From positions 2,294,001 through 2,358,000 of the forward strand of contig NZ_CP113918.1 in NCBI RefSeq assembly GCF_029395495.1: a stretch of DNA of 64,000 bases, given 5' to 3'. The first letter of the stretch is position 1. Each line of letters begins with the position of its first letter. Source of the stretch: Bifidobacterium sp. ESL0769. Its GTDB lineage: Bacteria > Actinomycetota > Actinomycetes > Actinomycetales > Bifidobacteriaceae. Positions 53,837 through 62,306 of this stretch are shown one piece after another. The notes below the pieces were generated by a model. The model was given only the letters and a program-made list of their open reading frames with translations. It did no database searches and had not been told where the DNA came from. The position numbers and the translations under genes were made by a program.

Positions 53837-55507
53837 TCATCCGACTGCGACAGGTTCACGCGGGATAAATGAACGTAAACGATTACGTAAAGAGCCCGAA
53901 CCAGAATCCTTTATCCAAGCCAACAAGGACGGAACCATTGATGTCATCGCAACGCGAGCGCCAACAGTTCTTTTGCTCTTTTGAGACGATTCATCCTTTT
54001 CAACTGAACCAGTGGATTCATTGGACTGAGCAGCCACATCTGCTTCATCTTCTTCAACGGCTTTGGAAGCCATATGAGCAGTCACCGCAACTGTCGGAGT
54101 ATTGTTCTCACCACGCAGCTTTGCTTCCTTACGCAACGTATGCACATACCACATGAATAGCCCGACATAAGCGACCAACGCGAGCACGGAGCAAAGAATC
54201 AACTTCCAATCAAGCGTCTTCGCCGCATTGCCGAAGAGCAACGCAAGCATCTTTTCGATAGGGTCGGAATCGACGGCGCTGAACATCTCGTTCTTGCCGA
54301 GACCAGCAGGGAAGACGCTCATAGCCTTCGAGGTCTGCGTAAGGAACGGCGCAATCAGCGTCGCAGCCCACAGGAAGATCGGGATCATGATGGTGCCGAT
54401 CAGCGTCATGCGCACAACCTTGCCACGAGTGCCGATAAGCAGCGCCGGGGCGAGGACGGTGAGGATGATGCCACCCAGCGGAAGCACGTTGTTGCCCGGA
54501 AGCACCATGGCAATAATCAGGAGGATTGGTGCCAGGATGTTTGCCACGGCCCAGATTTCAGCGCGGGAGGCGAGAATCGGCCAGTCAATGGCGACGTAGA
54601 GCTTGCGGCCGTGCATCCTGCGCTCCATGAAGGAGGTGATGCCTTCCGAAAGCGGTTCAATGGCCGGGGCAAACCAATCACCCACGATGCCGAAAAGTTC
54701 GAGAGCCACACCTGCGGTGAACGCCAGCGTGAAGATATGCGGGGCATCCTGACGGCCGAGCAGACCGACGAACACGCCAAGATACGCACCAATCGCACCC
54801 TTGCTGCCAAGGAAACCGATTTTCTTGTTAAGCGTTTCCGCATCGAAATCAAACTTGTCGATGAAGGGGAAGATCTTGCTGATCAGCCTGTCGAGCAGCA
54901 CCACAATAGGCGTGACCAACAGCTCGGGGTGCGCGGTGGTGGTGATATTCGTTTCATCATAACCAAGCAGGTCGTTGATAGTCGGCTTCATTGCGTCGGC
55001 ATTGAACAGCATCAGTGCATAGATGAAGACCACGAATATCGACATCAGGAAGAAATTGCCACCCGAGCTCCAGTTGATGAGCAGACCGAGAATCGATACG
55101 TTCCAGATGTTGAACAGATCGACGTTCAGCGTATTCGTGGCCTTGAGCGCCAACATCACCAAATTGGTGATGATGCAGATGAACGCGAAATACAGCGTAT
55201 ACAGCGAACTCCACGTAATCACTGCAATCGGCGCCCAACCCAAATCACTGATTGACAGGTGCAGACCGGTGAAGGAGACAAATGCCTTCAACGCCGGGCC
55301 GAATGCTGTGGTCAGCAATGAAATCACAGCGCTCATGCCGGTCAGGGCCATTGCCATACGCAGACCGCCCTCGAACGCCCTGCTGAGTTTGACGCCAAAT
55401 GCGAGCGACAGCAAAGTGATGATGATGAACATCATCGCCGCACCGCCCAAGCTGATGAACCAATTGAAACCTTGGTCCAATGCGCCCACGACTTTGGAGA
55501 AATCCAT
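53837..55507 (-). CDS. gatC: PTS galactitol-type IIC permease
   Basis: A 556-residue membrane component of the galactitol/arabitol PTS family (EIIC-Gat), with about 10-12 membrane segments. Family features include the WAPIAVITWSSLYTLYF stretch, HPELLVTPIVVLLDRLISKI and FGIVGDWFAPAIEPLSEGI. Residues 470-556 are a hydrophilic tail rich in Glu, Ser and Lys that is not usual for the family. The IIA and IIB components are not next to it, which is odd for this family. A 22-bp perfect operator lies 60-80 bp upstream. It heads the operon IIC-lacI-epimerase-kinase. Confidence 0.88.
   Translation of the reverse strand: MDFSKVVGALDQGFNWFISLGGAAMMFIIITLLSLAFGVKLSRAFEGGLRMAMALTGMSAVISLLTTAFGPALKAFVSFTGLHLSISDLGWAPIAVITWSSLYTLYFAFICIITNLVMLALKATNTLNVDLFNIWNVSILGLLINWSSGGNFFLMSIFVVFIYALMLFNADAMKPTINDLLGYDETNITTTAHPELLVTPIVVLLDRLISKIFPFIDKFDFDAETLNKKIGFLGSKGAIGAYLGVFVGLLGRQDAPHIFTLAFTAGVALELFGIVGDWFAPAIEPLSEGITSFMERRMHGRKLYVAIDWPILASRAEIWAVANILAPILLIIAMVLPGNNVLPLGGIILTVLAPALLIGTRGKVVRMTLIGTIMIPIFLWAATLIAPFLTQTSKAMSVFPAGLGKNEMFSAVDSDPIEKMLALLFGNAAKTLDWKLILCSVLALVAYVGLFMWYVHTLRKEAKLRGENNTPTVAVTAHMASKAVEEDEADVAAQSNESTGSVEKDESSQKSKRTVGARVAMTSMVPSLLAWIKDSGSGSLRNRLRSFIPREPVAVG
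53870..53891 (-). promoter_or_regulatory. Operator-like site inside the end of gatC
   Basis: GAACGTAAACGATTACGTAA matches 17-18 of 22 positions of the operator at 55568. It lies in the last 20 codons of gatC, 170 bp before the lacI start, where it could act as a roadblock or secondary operator. Confidence 0.5.
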
Positions 55508-55982
55508 TGATACCTACCTCCTCGTAGAGCTTTCGATATCTCTTCGTTGGTTTTCCGCCGGTTTCCCTTTACGTAACCGGTTACGTAAATAACACTATAT
55601 GTCGTTTTTTGAAAATTGCAAGCCGAGCAGCAAATTTCTTGATATGAAACTTATAAAATGGCTCTATTGCAGCGTTTTATTTAGTTCAAAAAAATATAAA
55701 TGACATGTCGAAAAGAATAAATCACAAAATAAATAACAGTAAATTACGAAACCGATTACTCTATTTTTGCGCGACTAGTATAAAGACGACAAAGCTCTGT
55801 CAGTTATTCCCTATCAACGCAGTCGAAGAATTATGACTTACCGCAACAACATAGCCGATATGGATTTCACGATGTTTCCTATTCGTCGCTTCTTGCTTTA
55901 GTACATAATCGTTGTACCCATTATTTGCGATTTCCCTACACCGTTTATCGGTATGAGCCATCAACACATTTCTCTAACGGTT
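55508..55982. other. Regulatory interval upstream of gatC
   Basis: Contains the main operator (55568-55589), a weaker one near 55744-55765 (ACGAAACCGATTAC), and AT-rich DNA that should hold the gatC promoter. No gene is seen. Confidence 0.5.
55568..55589 (-). promoter_or_regulatory. Main LacI-type operator (22-bp perfect palindrome)
   Basis: A perfect palindrome whose inner 20 bases are TTACGTAACCGGTTACGTAA, located 61 bp upstream of the gatC start. It is the best match in a set of four related sites (51768, 53870, 55568, 55744). Confidence 0.8.
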
Positions 55983-56381
55983 TTACGATTTAGCACCGAT
56001 TAAATCCGAATATCCCTTGGAATAACCACCCACACTATCCCCCAAAGGCCCGGAACTCCCGTTTTTATTCAGCGTGACATATACACACAAATCATTTCTG
56101 CGATTTACATAAAGCGTGAGATTGATGCCACCCATAGGATTATGTCGAATACTTTTGTCGTCGATTTGATATGTACGAATTTTCCCCTTCTCGGTAAAAG
56201 CGCTTGGATCATCATACTTAAAAATATCCCTGTATATCTTGTCAGCTTCTTTGCTATACACAATACTGCGCATCCACTGCTCTTGATCGTGATGATATTT
56301 GGCCGCAATCCCACCGATCGCCACAGCAACGGCAAGCACACACGCCACAACAATCAACGCGGTTTTGCCACGACGACGCAT
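55983..56381 (-). CDS. DUF1310 protein, copy 1
   Basis: A 132-residue protein with an N-terminal membrane anchor (TALIVVACVLAVAVAIGGIA) and an outside domain of the DUF1310 family (EADKIYRDIFKYDDPSAFTE, then DDKSIRHNPMGGINLTLYVN). GGAAGG is 8 nt before ATG 56381. It is last in the lipase operon, 65 bp after copy 2. Three paralogues around a lipase effector fit immunity proteins: membrane-tethered outside domains that block an effector acting at the cell surface. That role is inferred from context. Confidence 0.8.
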   Translation of the reverse strand: MRRRGKTALIVVACVLAVAVAIGGIAAKYHHDQEQWMRSIVYSKEADKIYRDIFKYDDPSAFTEKGKIRTYQIDDKSIRHNPMGGINLTLYVNRRNDLCVYVTLNKNGSSGPLGDSVGGYSKGYSDLIGAKS

Positions 56382-56446
56382 ATCTTCTACCTTCCCTATG
56401 GATTAATAACATATGACCAAAACGATGGCATAAGAAGCGCTTGCAT

Positions 56447-56905
56447 TCAGCCAGCATTGCCATCATGCAGATGCGGATAGGCCTTATCCAACAAGTCTTG
56501 AAGCTTCAGCGATACGCTCGTAGCCCCTCCCTCCAAAGGCCCCGTACCACCGTTCTTATCAAGCTTGACATCGACCTCCATATCCGGGTCATCGTTCACA
56601 ACAAGTTCAAGCGCAATCCCGCCCATCGGATCATGACCAATGCTGGCATCATCAACTTTGTAGGAACGGATAATGCCGTCTTCGGTAAGTGCTTTCGGAT
56701 CAAAGAATTTAATTCCTTCCCTGTAAATCTTGTCAGCTTCTTTGCTATACACAACGCTGCGCATCCACTGCTCTTGATCGTGATGATATTTGACCACAAT
56801 CCCACCGATCGCTACGGCAACGGCAAGCACACACGCTACAACAATCAATGCGATCTTGCCGGCATGCCCCTTACGGCCGCGCGAATCCGCCATAATTCCG
56901 CTCAT
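56447..56905 (-). CDS. DUF1310 protein, copy 2
   Basis: A 152-residue DUF1310 paralogue. The membrane anchor is IALIVVACVLAVAVAIGGIVVK, and the outside domain keeps the KADKIYREGIKFFDPKALTE and GHDPMGGIALELVVND patterns. The signal-anchor region is nearly identical at DNA level to copies 1 and 3, pointing to recent duplication or gene conversion. Its ATG overlaps the stop of the upstream gene (ATGA), so translation is coupled. An in-frame ATG at 56893 is an alternative. Confidence 0.8.
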   Translation of the reverse strand: MSGIMADSRGRKGHAGKIALIVVACVLAVAVAIGGIVVKYHHDQEQWMRSVVYSKEADKIYREGIKFFDPKALTEDGIIRSYKVDDASIGHDPMGGIALELVVNDDPDMEVDVKLDKNGGTGPLEGGATSVSLKLQDLLDKAYPHLHDGNAG

Positions 56906-57243
56906 TCTGGGCGAACTTTCGTAGCTTCATCCTGCATTGTTTGCTTGGTCCGAGTCGCCCACTCACCTTGAGCGCCGACATCAATATTATCGGCATAACT
57001 GCTCCAATCATCGGCAACCGAGCGAAGAAACGCATTCTTGTCGCGTTCGTTCTGGTTGACGTTAATCGAGGCGAGACTTGTATGCCATGGAGCCACAACG
57101 TCCTTGATAATACCCGTCTGTGCTTGCTTGAGGCATCTATTGAGCATCGCCTGCGCATCCGCAACAGCCTGTTCACAATCTTTTTTCACCCCATTCCAGA
57201 GCCGATCGGCCTCAGCAGTAGCCTGATCCCAGAAATTAGCCAT
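56902..57243 (-). CDS. Small helical protein, probable lipase partner (TlaA/WXG-like)
   Basis: A 113-residue all-helical protein (MANFWDQATAEADRLWNGVK, then CEQAVADAQAMLNRCLKQAQ). Its start overlaps the upstream stop by 8 bp and its stop overlaps the next start, so it is translationally coupled in both directions. Size, helicity and position match the small partner proteins that pair with the LXG-like domain of type VII effectors. It is not a canonical WXG100 protein: no central WxG is seen, though an FWD and LWNG occur. Confidence 0.65.
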   Translation of the reverse strand: MANFWDQATAEADRLWNGVKKDCEQAVADAQAMLNRCLKQAQTGIIKDVVAPWHTSLASINVNQNERDKNAFLRSVADDWSSYADNIDVGAQGEWATRTKQTMQDEATKVRPE

Positions 57244-57649
57244 TGTTCCCTCTCGCTCGTTTACGGTTATCTTCTTCTCCGCGTTCAAAAGCCCGCTCAC
57301 ATTCGCGATGAGACTGGGCAAGCTGTTCACGGGCGTCATCGATATAACGAAGTTTTTCGTTGATCACGGCTTCGCCGCTTTGACGATTCTGTTCAATCAC
57401 CGTCACGGCCTTTTCGATGGCATCGCCAGAATCACCGTCTCCCTGCTTCAACAACGCAACAACCCGAGTGCCCAAATCCTGTAGCTGCTCATTGAAATCC
57501 CACTGGGCACGACGAACCTCATCTTCGGCACTATCCAGTTGCTTGTCTCGCTGCCGATACTGTTCATATTCGCGATCCCTGGCATCCCGCAGCTCAACCG
57601 CACGGCTGCGAATCTCCCGTTCCCGCTGTTCATCTTCCGCCCTGCTCAT
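57236..57649 (-). CDS. Coiled-coil partner protein (DUF5082/TlaB-like)
   Basis: A 137-residue highly charged coiled-coil protein (REREIRSRAVELRDARDREY, then DKQLDSAEDEVRRAQWDFNE). The second half has an amphipathic helix (IEKAVTVIEQNRQSGEAVIN). It starts at an ATGA overlap with the lipase gene stop. The pattern resembles DUF5082-type proteins encoded after LXG effectors. It is likely to dimerise with the lipase C-terminal domain or with the next protein to make a helical secretion signal. Confidence 0.65.
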   Translation of the reverse strand: MSRAEDEQREREIRSRAVELRDARDREYEQYRQRDKQLDSAEDEVRRAQWDFNEQLQDLGTRVVALLKQGDGDSGDAIEKAVTVIEQNRQSGEAVINEKLRYIDDAREQLAQSHRECERAFERGEEDNRKRARGNNG

Positions 57650-58875
57650 CGCCCGATGGCCCTCAGCTGCAACGCAAGTTGCTGATCGGTTGATACCAGA
57701 GTTTGTGCCGCTTGATTAATTTTCCTGGCAAGGTCGTCGAAGACACTCACCTGCCCGACGAAACCGTTGAGTTCAGCCTGATACTGCGCTTGGGGATTGC
57801 TGGCAATACGCTCTTCGGTCGCGCTGCCCGCTGCCAAGGCGTCCATTACCTCTCCTGCAGAAAGATTTTGCCCGACAACGGTGGCATCATGCAACGTTCC
57901 CTGCCATTCCTCACCGGCTTTGGCGCACGCTGCGTTGCACCATCCCTGCATCCCCTGTAATTCGTTTTGCGTCAGGGGATGAATACCGTTGACGATTGCG
58001 CCAGCTTCCTGTTCGTCCAAATAAATCGTTTCCGCGCCGGTGAGTTTGCCGCCATTATTTTTCGCAAGCGCCTTGCGCTCATCGTCGACAGCGCCAAGTT
58101 CCTTGTCGGCCAGTTCCGAAGCTTCATCAAGGAAGCTTACAAGTTTCAGCCGTCCATCCTTATAATAGCGATAGCCTTTCCACATATGCTGATTTGAAAT
58201 ATCCCCAACATCTTCGGAATCAACAATCCCTAAATCGCCGATGTGTCTGGCATTATTACCATATCCAATCGGCACAAGGTCTTTGCGATCGATATAGTTG
58301 TGTATCAAACCCTTGGCAGTCAGCTCATCAGCCACTTTTCTCTGTTCAGGAGTCAGGAAATTCCATGAATTGGGACCTTCATAAAACCAAGCGCCACTTA
58401 TCCTATCAACATCCTTTGGATCAATAGAGGCAATCGCATACTGCCCTACCGATGAGCCCAACGAATGGCCGTATACATCCACATCGGCGTTCTTATATTC
58501 CGATAGCACTCGCTGCAAAGTCGCCGCACCAGACTTCATCTGCGGCGTAGGTTTTCCGCCAAATATAGACCCAACCGCCAGGGGGACATCATTCTGGATC
58601 CAATCGTTCAAAGCATTTCCGGTATCCCCTGTGAAATTAGTAGATGACCCTTGGTAGAGAACGGTGACATGTTTTACGTCACTCGGTTTGTAACCCTTGG
58701 CAGTTGGATCAGTGTCAACGATAATGTACGAGTTTTCCCCTGTTGATTGGTCATAATGCACTTCTGCCACATAGCCAACTCGAGCGCCACTATCCGTCTT
58801 TACCTCGCTACCAAGCGTATAGTCGTTATACTCATCATTCGCAATCGAGACCCTATCTTCATCAGTGAAAGCCAT
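57646..58875 (-). CDS. TslA-like lipase effector with C-terminal LXG-like domain
   Basis: A 409-residue protein with an alpha/beta-hydrolase lipase domain at the N-terminus and a helical region at the C-terminus. The nucleophile elbow is GHSLG with S138 (VYGHSLGSSVGQYA); later His and Asp candidates lie in DRKDLVPIGY and NQHMWKG. Residues about 290-409 are helical, ending LARKINQAAQTLVSTDQQLA, like an LXG-type targeting domain placed after the toxin. This reversed order is known from the type VII-secreted lipase TslA of Staphylococcus aureus. There is no signal peptide. The operon context (two helical partners, three DUF1310) supports export and immunity. Confidence 0.75.
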   Translation of the reverse strand: MAFTDEDRVSIANDEYNDYTLGSEVKTDSGARVGYVAEVHYDQSTGENSYIIVDTDPTAKGYKPSDVKHVTVLYQGSSTNFTGDTGNALNDWIQNDVPLAVGSIFGGKPTPQMKSGAATLQRVLSEYKNADVDVYGHSLGSSVGQYAIASIDPKDVDRISGAWFYEGPNSWNFLTPEQRKVADELTAKGLIHNYIDRKDLVPIGYGNNARHIGDLGIVDSEDVGDISNQHMWKGYRYYKDGRLKLVSFLDEASELADKELGAVDDERKALAKNNGGKLTGAETIYLDEQEAGAIVNGIHPLTQNELQGMQGWCNAACAKAGEEWQGTLHDATVVGQNLSAGEVMDALAAGSATEERIASNPQAQYQAELNGFVGQVSVFDDLARKINQAAQTLVSTDQQLALQLRAIGR

Positions 58876-58906
58876 GCATACCCTCGATTCCAGCTAAAAT
58901 CAGTTA

Positions 58907-59362
58907 TTACGAAACGGACGGTCCACTTGTACCTTTTTGTTCATTCTTCAAAAGTTTTCCGAGTGCAGCCGAGTTACCTCCCCCGCCGCCCTTCAACGCA
59001 CCAGTTTCAATATTTTTATCAAGAGAAAAATACACATATAGGTCCGGATTGTCATTAATAATAAGGACCCCTAATATTCCTCCCATAGGACTATGTTTAA
59101 TGCTCTTGTCGTCAACTTTATAAGACTGGATGACGCCGTCTTTAGAAAAAGCTTTTGAATCATATTGAGTTACCAACGTGTCTCTAAAAACCTTGTCGGC
59201 TTCTTTGCTATACACAACGTCGTGCATCCACCGCTCTTGATCGTTATGACGCTTGACCACGATTCCCCCAATTACTACGGCAACAGCAAGCACACACGCA
59301 ACAACAATCAATGCAATCTTGCCGCCATGGCTTTTTTGAACACTTTGCATACTAGCTACCAT
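58907..59362 (-). CDS. DUF1310 protein, copy 3
   Basis: A 151-residue DUF1310 paralogue heading the operon. The anchor is KIALIVVACVLAVAVVIGGI; the outside domain has KEADKVFRDTLVTQYDSKAF and KSIKHSPMGGILGVLIINDN. The C-terminal tail includes a Gly-rich loop (KGGGGGNSA). The start is unclear: ATG 59362 is used; ATG 59350 and TTG 59377 are in frame, and none has a good ribosome site. It lies 31 bp before the lipase start. Proposed role as for copies 1 and 2. Confidence 0.78.
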   Translation of the reverse strand: MVASMQSVQKSHGGKIALIVVACVLAVAVVIGGIVVKRHNDQERWMHDVVYSKEADKVFRDTLVTQYDSKAFSKDGVIQSYKVDDKSIKHSPMGGILGVLIINDNPDLYVYFSLDKNIETGALKGGGGGNSAALGKLLKNEQKGTSGPSVS

Positions 59363-59509
59363 ATCATCATTAATCAATAATAAGTATTAAAACACAATAA
59401 CACCCATAGGGTTCCTCTATTCAACTAATCGCCTAGCATAAAACCCTTGAACACAAAATAATATCTTTTACATCGATTCAGGCATACGGCCAACAAAGAG
59501 TCGCATTCA

Positions 59510-62083
59510 TCACCCACGCTCGCGCAGCGCGGTCAGCGCCCAGAGAATCGAGACGACGTCGATGGCCTCCTGCGTGAAAGCGCCGACGACCACGGGAATG
59601 AAATTGAACGCGGCGGCAACCATGCAGACCAGCGCGAGGCCGAGACCGGTTACTACGGCCTGCAGCATCGTGCGCTTGGTCTGGCGGGCGATGTCCACGG
59701 CCTTGGGCACGTCGGCGATGTCGTCGTTCATGATGACCACTTGGGCCGTTTGCGAGGCGGCAGTGGAAGTGCCGTCGGTCATGGCGATGCCAATATCCGC
59801 CGCGGCCAGAACGGGCGCATCGTTGACGCCGTCGCCGACCATCACCGAAATCGGACGCGGCTTGGGCTGGCCGGAAAGCCGGTCGAGGAACGCTTCGATC
59901 TTCGACGGCTGTTGCAGCGCTTCTTGCGAGGCCGCCTCGACCGCGGATACCTTGTCTTGCGGGAGCAAATCGGCTCGAACATCGTCGATACCGACCTCGT
60001 CGGCGATCACGTCGGCGGAACTGCGGGAGTCCCCGGTCAACATCGTCACCTTGCCGATGCCCATGGAACGCAGACGTTGCAACGATTCGCGAGCATTATC
60101 GCGCGGCACGTCACGCAGCACGATACGGGCCGCGAGAATCCCGTCGACCGAAACATACGCTACCATTTCATCGGCCGAACGCGGCTTGAATTGCGAAGTC
60201 GGAAAGGCCTCATCCGAAGACAATACAGAAATTGAATTTTGGGAAACCGACGAATCCATGGCCGTCTTGGTTTCAGGCCGGTCGACGCTGTTATCACCAC
60301 TCGCGCTCATCACAAAACTCAGTCGCCCGACGCGAACCGTATGGCCTTCGACCATCCCCTGCACGCCGTTGCCGGCATCCTCGTGCACGCCCTTGACCAC
60401 CGGAAAAGCCGTGCGGCCGTTGTGCAACTTCTTCGACGCGGCGGCTCCGGCGGCCACGATGCCCTGCGCGAGGATATGCACCGAATAGGTCTCCACCACC
60501 GCGGCGAGCTCGACAATGATGTCCTTTATATATTGCACGGAATTTGACCCCGGCTTTTTCACATCGAAATCGAACACGACCGGCAACCGCTTACGCGCAG
60601 CTTCGGGCACGTCAACGCGCACGACCTGCGGCTTCGTCACCGTGAGCGTTCCCGTCTTATCGAAGAAGATATGCGAAACCTTGCCGAGGTTTTCGAGAAC
60701 CTCCTGTGTTTTCGTCAGGATTCCTGCCTTCGCAAGCCTCCCGGTTCCGGCCATATACGCTACCGGCGCGGCGATGAGCAACGGGCAGGGCGTGGCGAGT
60801 ACCAGCACCTGCGCGAAGCGTTCCGGAGTGCCGGAAGCAATCCACGCAACAATGCCGATGACCAACGAAATGATGGTAAACGGCACCGCGAGCACGTCGG
60901 CGGTTTTGACCACGGGCGCACGCGAGGAACGTGCGGAATCGACCAGCTGCATCGTCTGCTGGTACTGCGAATCCTTGGCCAGCTGCGTGGCGCGGATTAC
61001 GATCATCGTCGAACCGTTAATCGCCCCGGACATCACGCGAGCGCCCGCAAAGACGGTGCGAGGCAACGGTTCGCCGTTGATGGTGCTTAGATCGAGCGTT
61101 GCCGTGCCGCTCAGAAGCTTGCCGTCGACGGGAATCGTTTCGCCGGGCAAGACCACCAGCACGTCGCCCAGCGCGACCTGATCGACAGGAACAGTGCGGA
61201 AATGCGCATCCTGCGCGGCCTGCGATTCCATAATCTTCACTGCTTGCGAATTGCGCGCGAGCGAACCTCCGATGAACGTATGCCGAGCCAGAGAACCAGG
61301 AATCTGCGAATGTCGGCCCTGAGAACCAGTCTGTGAACTTCCAGCCTCATCCTTGGCTACGGACGCAAGTTCACAACTGCAATCCTTCGCGTCAATTCTG
61401 CAGACGTTATTTTCCAAATCGCGCACGTCCACTTGCGGCAACGCGGCAGCCAAAGTCGCGCGGAAACCATCGGCCAAACGCTTGTTGTTATCGGCAAATA
61501 ATGCCGTAAGATGAGCTTTTCGGGTATCGGCGTCCTCGTTCGTTTTAGAAGTGCGGCTTCGAACTCCACCCTCATCGTTCAAAGCCGCACCGATTCCCGG
61601 CAAATCGGAGATATGGGCCATCTGCGGAGCGGCGGCGATCAGGGCGCTCAGATTGCTTTCGGCCCTGGTCTGCGCGAATTCTTCGATGGCTTCGCCCGAC
61701 CAGATCATCAGCACCACGGCCCAACTGGCCCAGTACTCCTGAACACCCAATGTCGAAAGCAACGCCAAGATCGCCAGCACGTCGATGCCCACGTGCCCGG
61801 CTTTGAGCGAGGCGATCATGCCGCGAACCGAATCGAAAACCGAATAGGCAACGAGCAGCACCACAATGAGCTGGCCGACAGATGGATTGAACGCGAACGG
61901 CCCGATATGCCATGTCCCGGCGTCGGGCGGAGCGGCAACGAAATTGCCAATATCAAGCGCCCCGATGCCGTTAAACCAAGGCCGATAATTCCAAAATAAA
62001 GCCACGAAAATCGCAGCCACGATGGTGATGGGAAGCATTGGTACTTGCCGGCAGATGTCGCCGATTCTGCGAATAATCCGCAT
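59510..62083 (-). CDS. Heavy-metal translocating P-type ATPase (P1B)
   Basis: An 857-residue metal-export pump. Key sites: membrane CPx motif TPCPLL (about residue 431), phosphorylation DKTGTLTV (about 474), the TGE-equivalent as TINGEPLP (about 336), and GDGVNDAPVLAAADIGIAM (about 751). There is no N-terminal CxxC metal domain; the N-terminus has three or four membrane segments. A long hydrophilic stretch at about 170-280, with CRIDAKDCSCEL, is unusual and might bind metal. Substrate could be Zn, Cd or Cu and cannot be read off. AAGGAG is 4 nt before ATG 62083; a longer frame to 62131 is less likely. Confidence 0.9.
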   Translation of the reverse strand: MRIIRRIGDICRQVPMLPITIVAAIFVALFWNYRPWFNGIGALDIGNFVAAPPDAGTWHIGPFAFNPSVGQLIVVLLVAYSVFDSVRGMIASLKAGHVGIDVLAILALLSTLGVQEYWASWAVVLMIWSGEAIEEFAQTRAESNLSALIAAAPQMAHISDLPGIGAALNDEGGVRSRTSKTNEDADTRKAHLTALFADNNKRLADGFRATLAAALPQVDVRDLENNVCRIDAKDCSCELASVAKDEAGSSQTGSQGRHSQIPGSLARHTFIGGSLARNSQAVKIMESQAAQDAHFRTVPVDQVALGDVLVVLPGETIPVDGKLLSGTATLDLSTINGEPLPRTVFAGARVMSGAINGSTMIVIRATQLAKDSQYQQTMQLVDSARSSRAPVVKTADVLAVPFTIISLVIGIVAWIASGTPERFAQVLVLATPCPLLIAAPVAYMAGTGRLAKAGILTKTQEVLENLGKVSHIFFDKTGTLTVTKPQVVRVDVPEAARKRLPVVFDFDVKKPGSNSVQYIKDIIVELAAVVETYSVHILAQGIVAAGAAASKKLHNGRTAFPVVKGVHEDAGNGVQGMVEGHTVRVGRLSFVMSASGDNSVDRPETKTAMDSSVSQNSISVLSSDEAFPTSQFKPRSADEMVAYVSVDGILAARIVLRDVPRDNARESLQRLRSMGIGKVTMLTGDSRSSADVIADEVGIDDVRADLLPQDKVSAVEAASQEALQQPSKIEAFLDRLSGQPKPRPISVMVGDGVNDAPVLAAADIGIAMTDGTSTAASQTAQVVIMNDDIADVPKAVDIARQTKRTMLQAVVTGLGLALVCMVAAAFNFIPVVVGAFTQEAIDVVSILWALTALRERG

Positions 62084-62121
62084 GATTCTCCTTGCGCGTG
62101 TACTGCCCGGACGCACAAGTT

Positions 62122-62146
62122 GCGCGACCAAGCAAGTTGGTCACGC
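62122..62146 (-). promoter_or_regulatory. Dyad upstream of the metal ATPase
   Basis: GCG-C-GACCAA, loop GCAAG, TTGGTC-A-CGC: a 9-bp imperfect inverted repeat 40-60 bp before the start codon. It could be an operator for a metal-responsive repressor or a leader hairpin. Confidence 0.45.
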
Positions 62147-62306
62147 CTTGTTAACCCACCGGCGGCGCAAACCCCCGATACACGGCGTAAAGATAATGGA
62201 ACACAGTATAGCGGAACCATGCCGACAATCAGTCCCAAAAACTCGTGCGGGTCGCAGGGCCGCAAGCCGAAGCCAACGGCCCAAGCACATCACTGGATTT
62301 TCGTTG

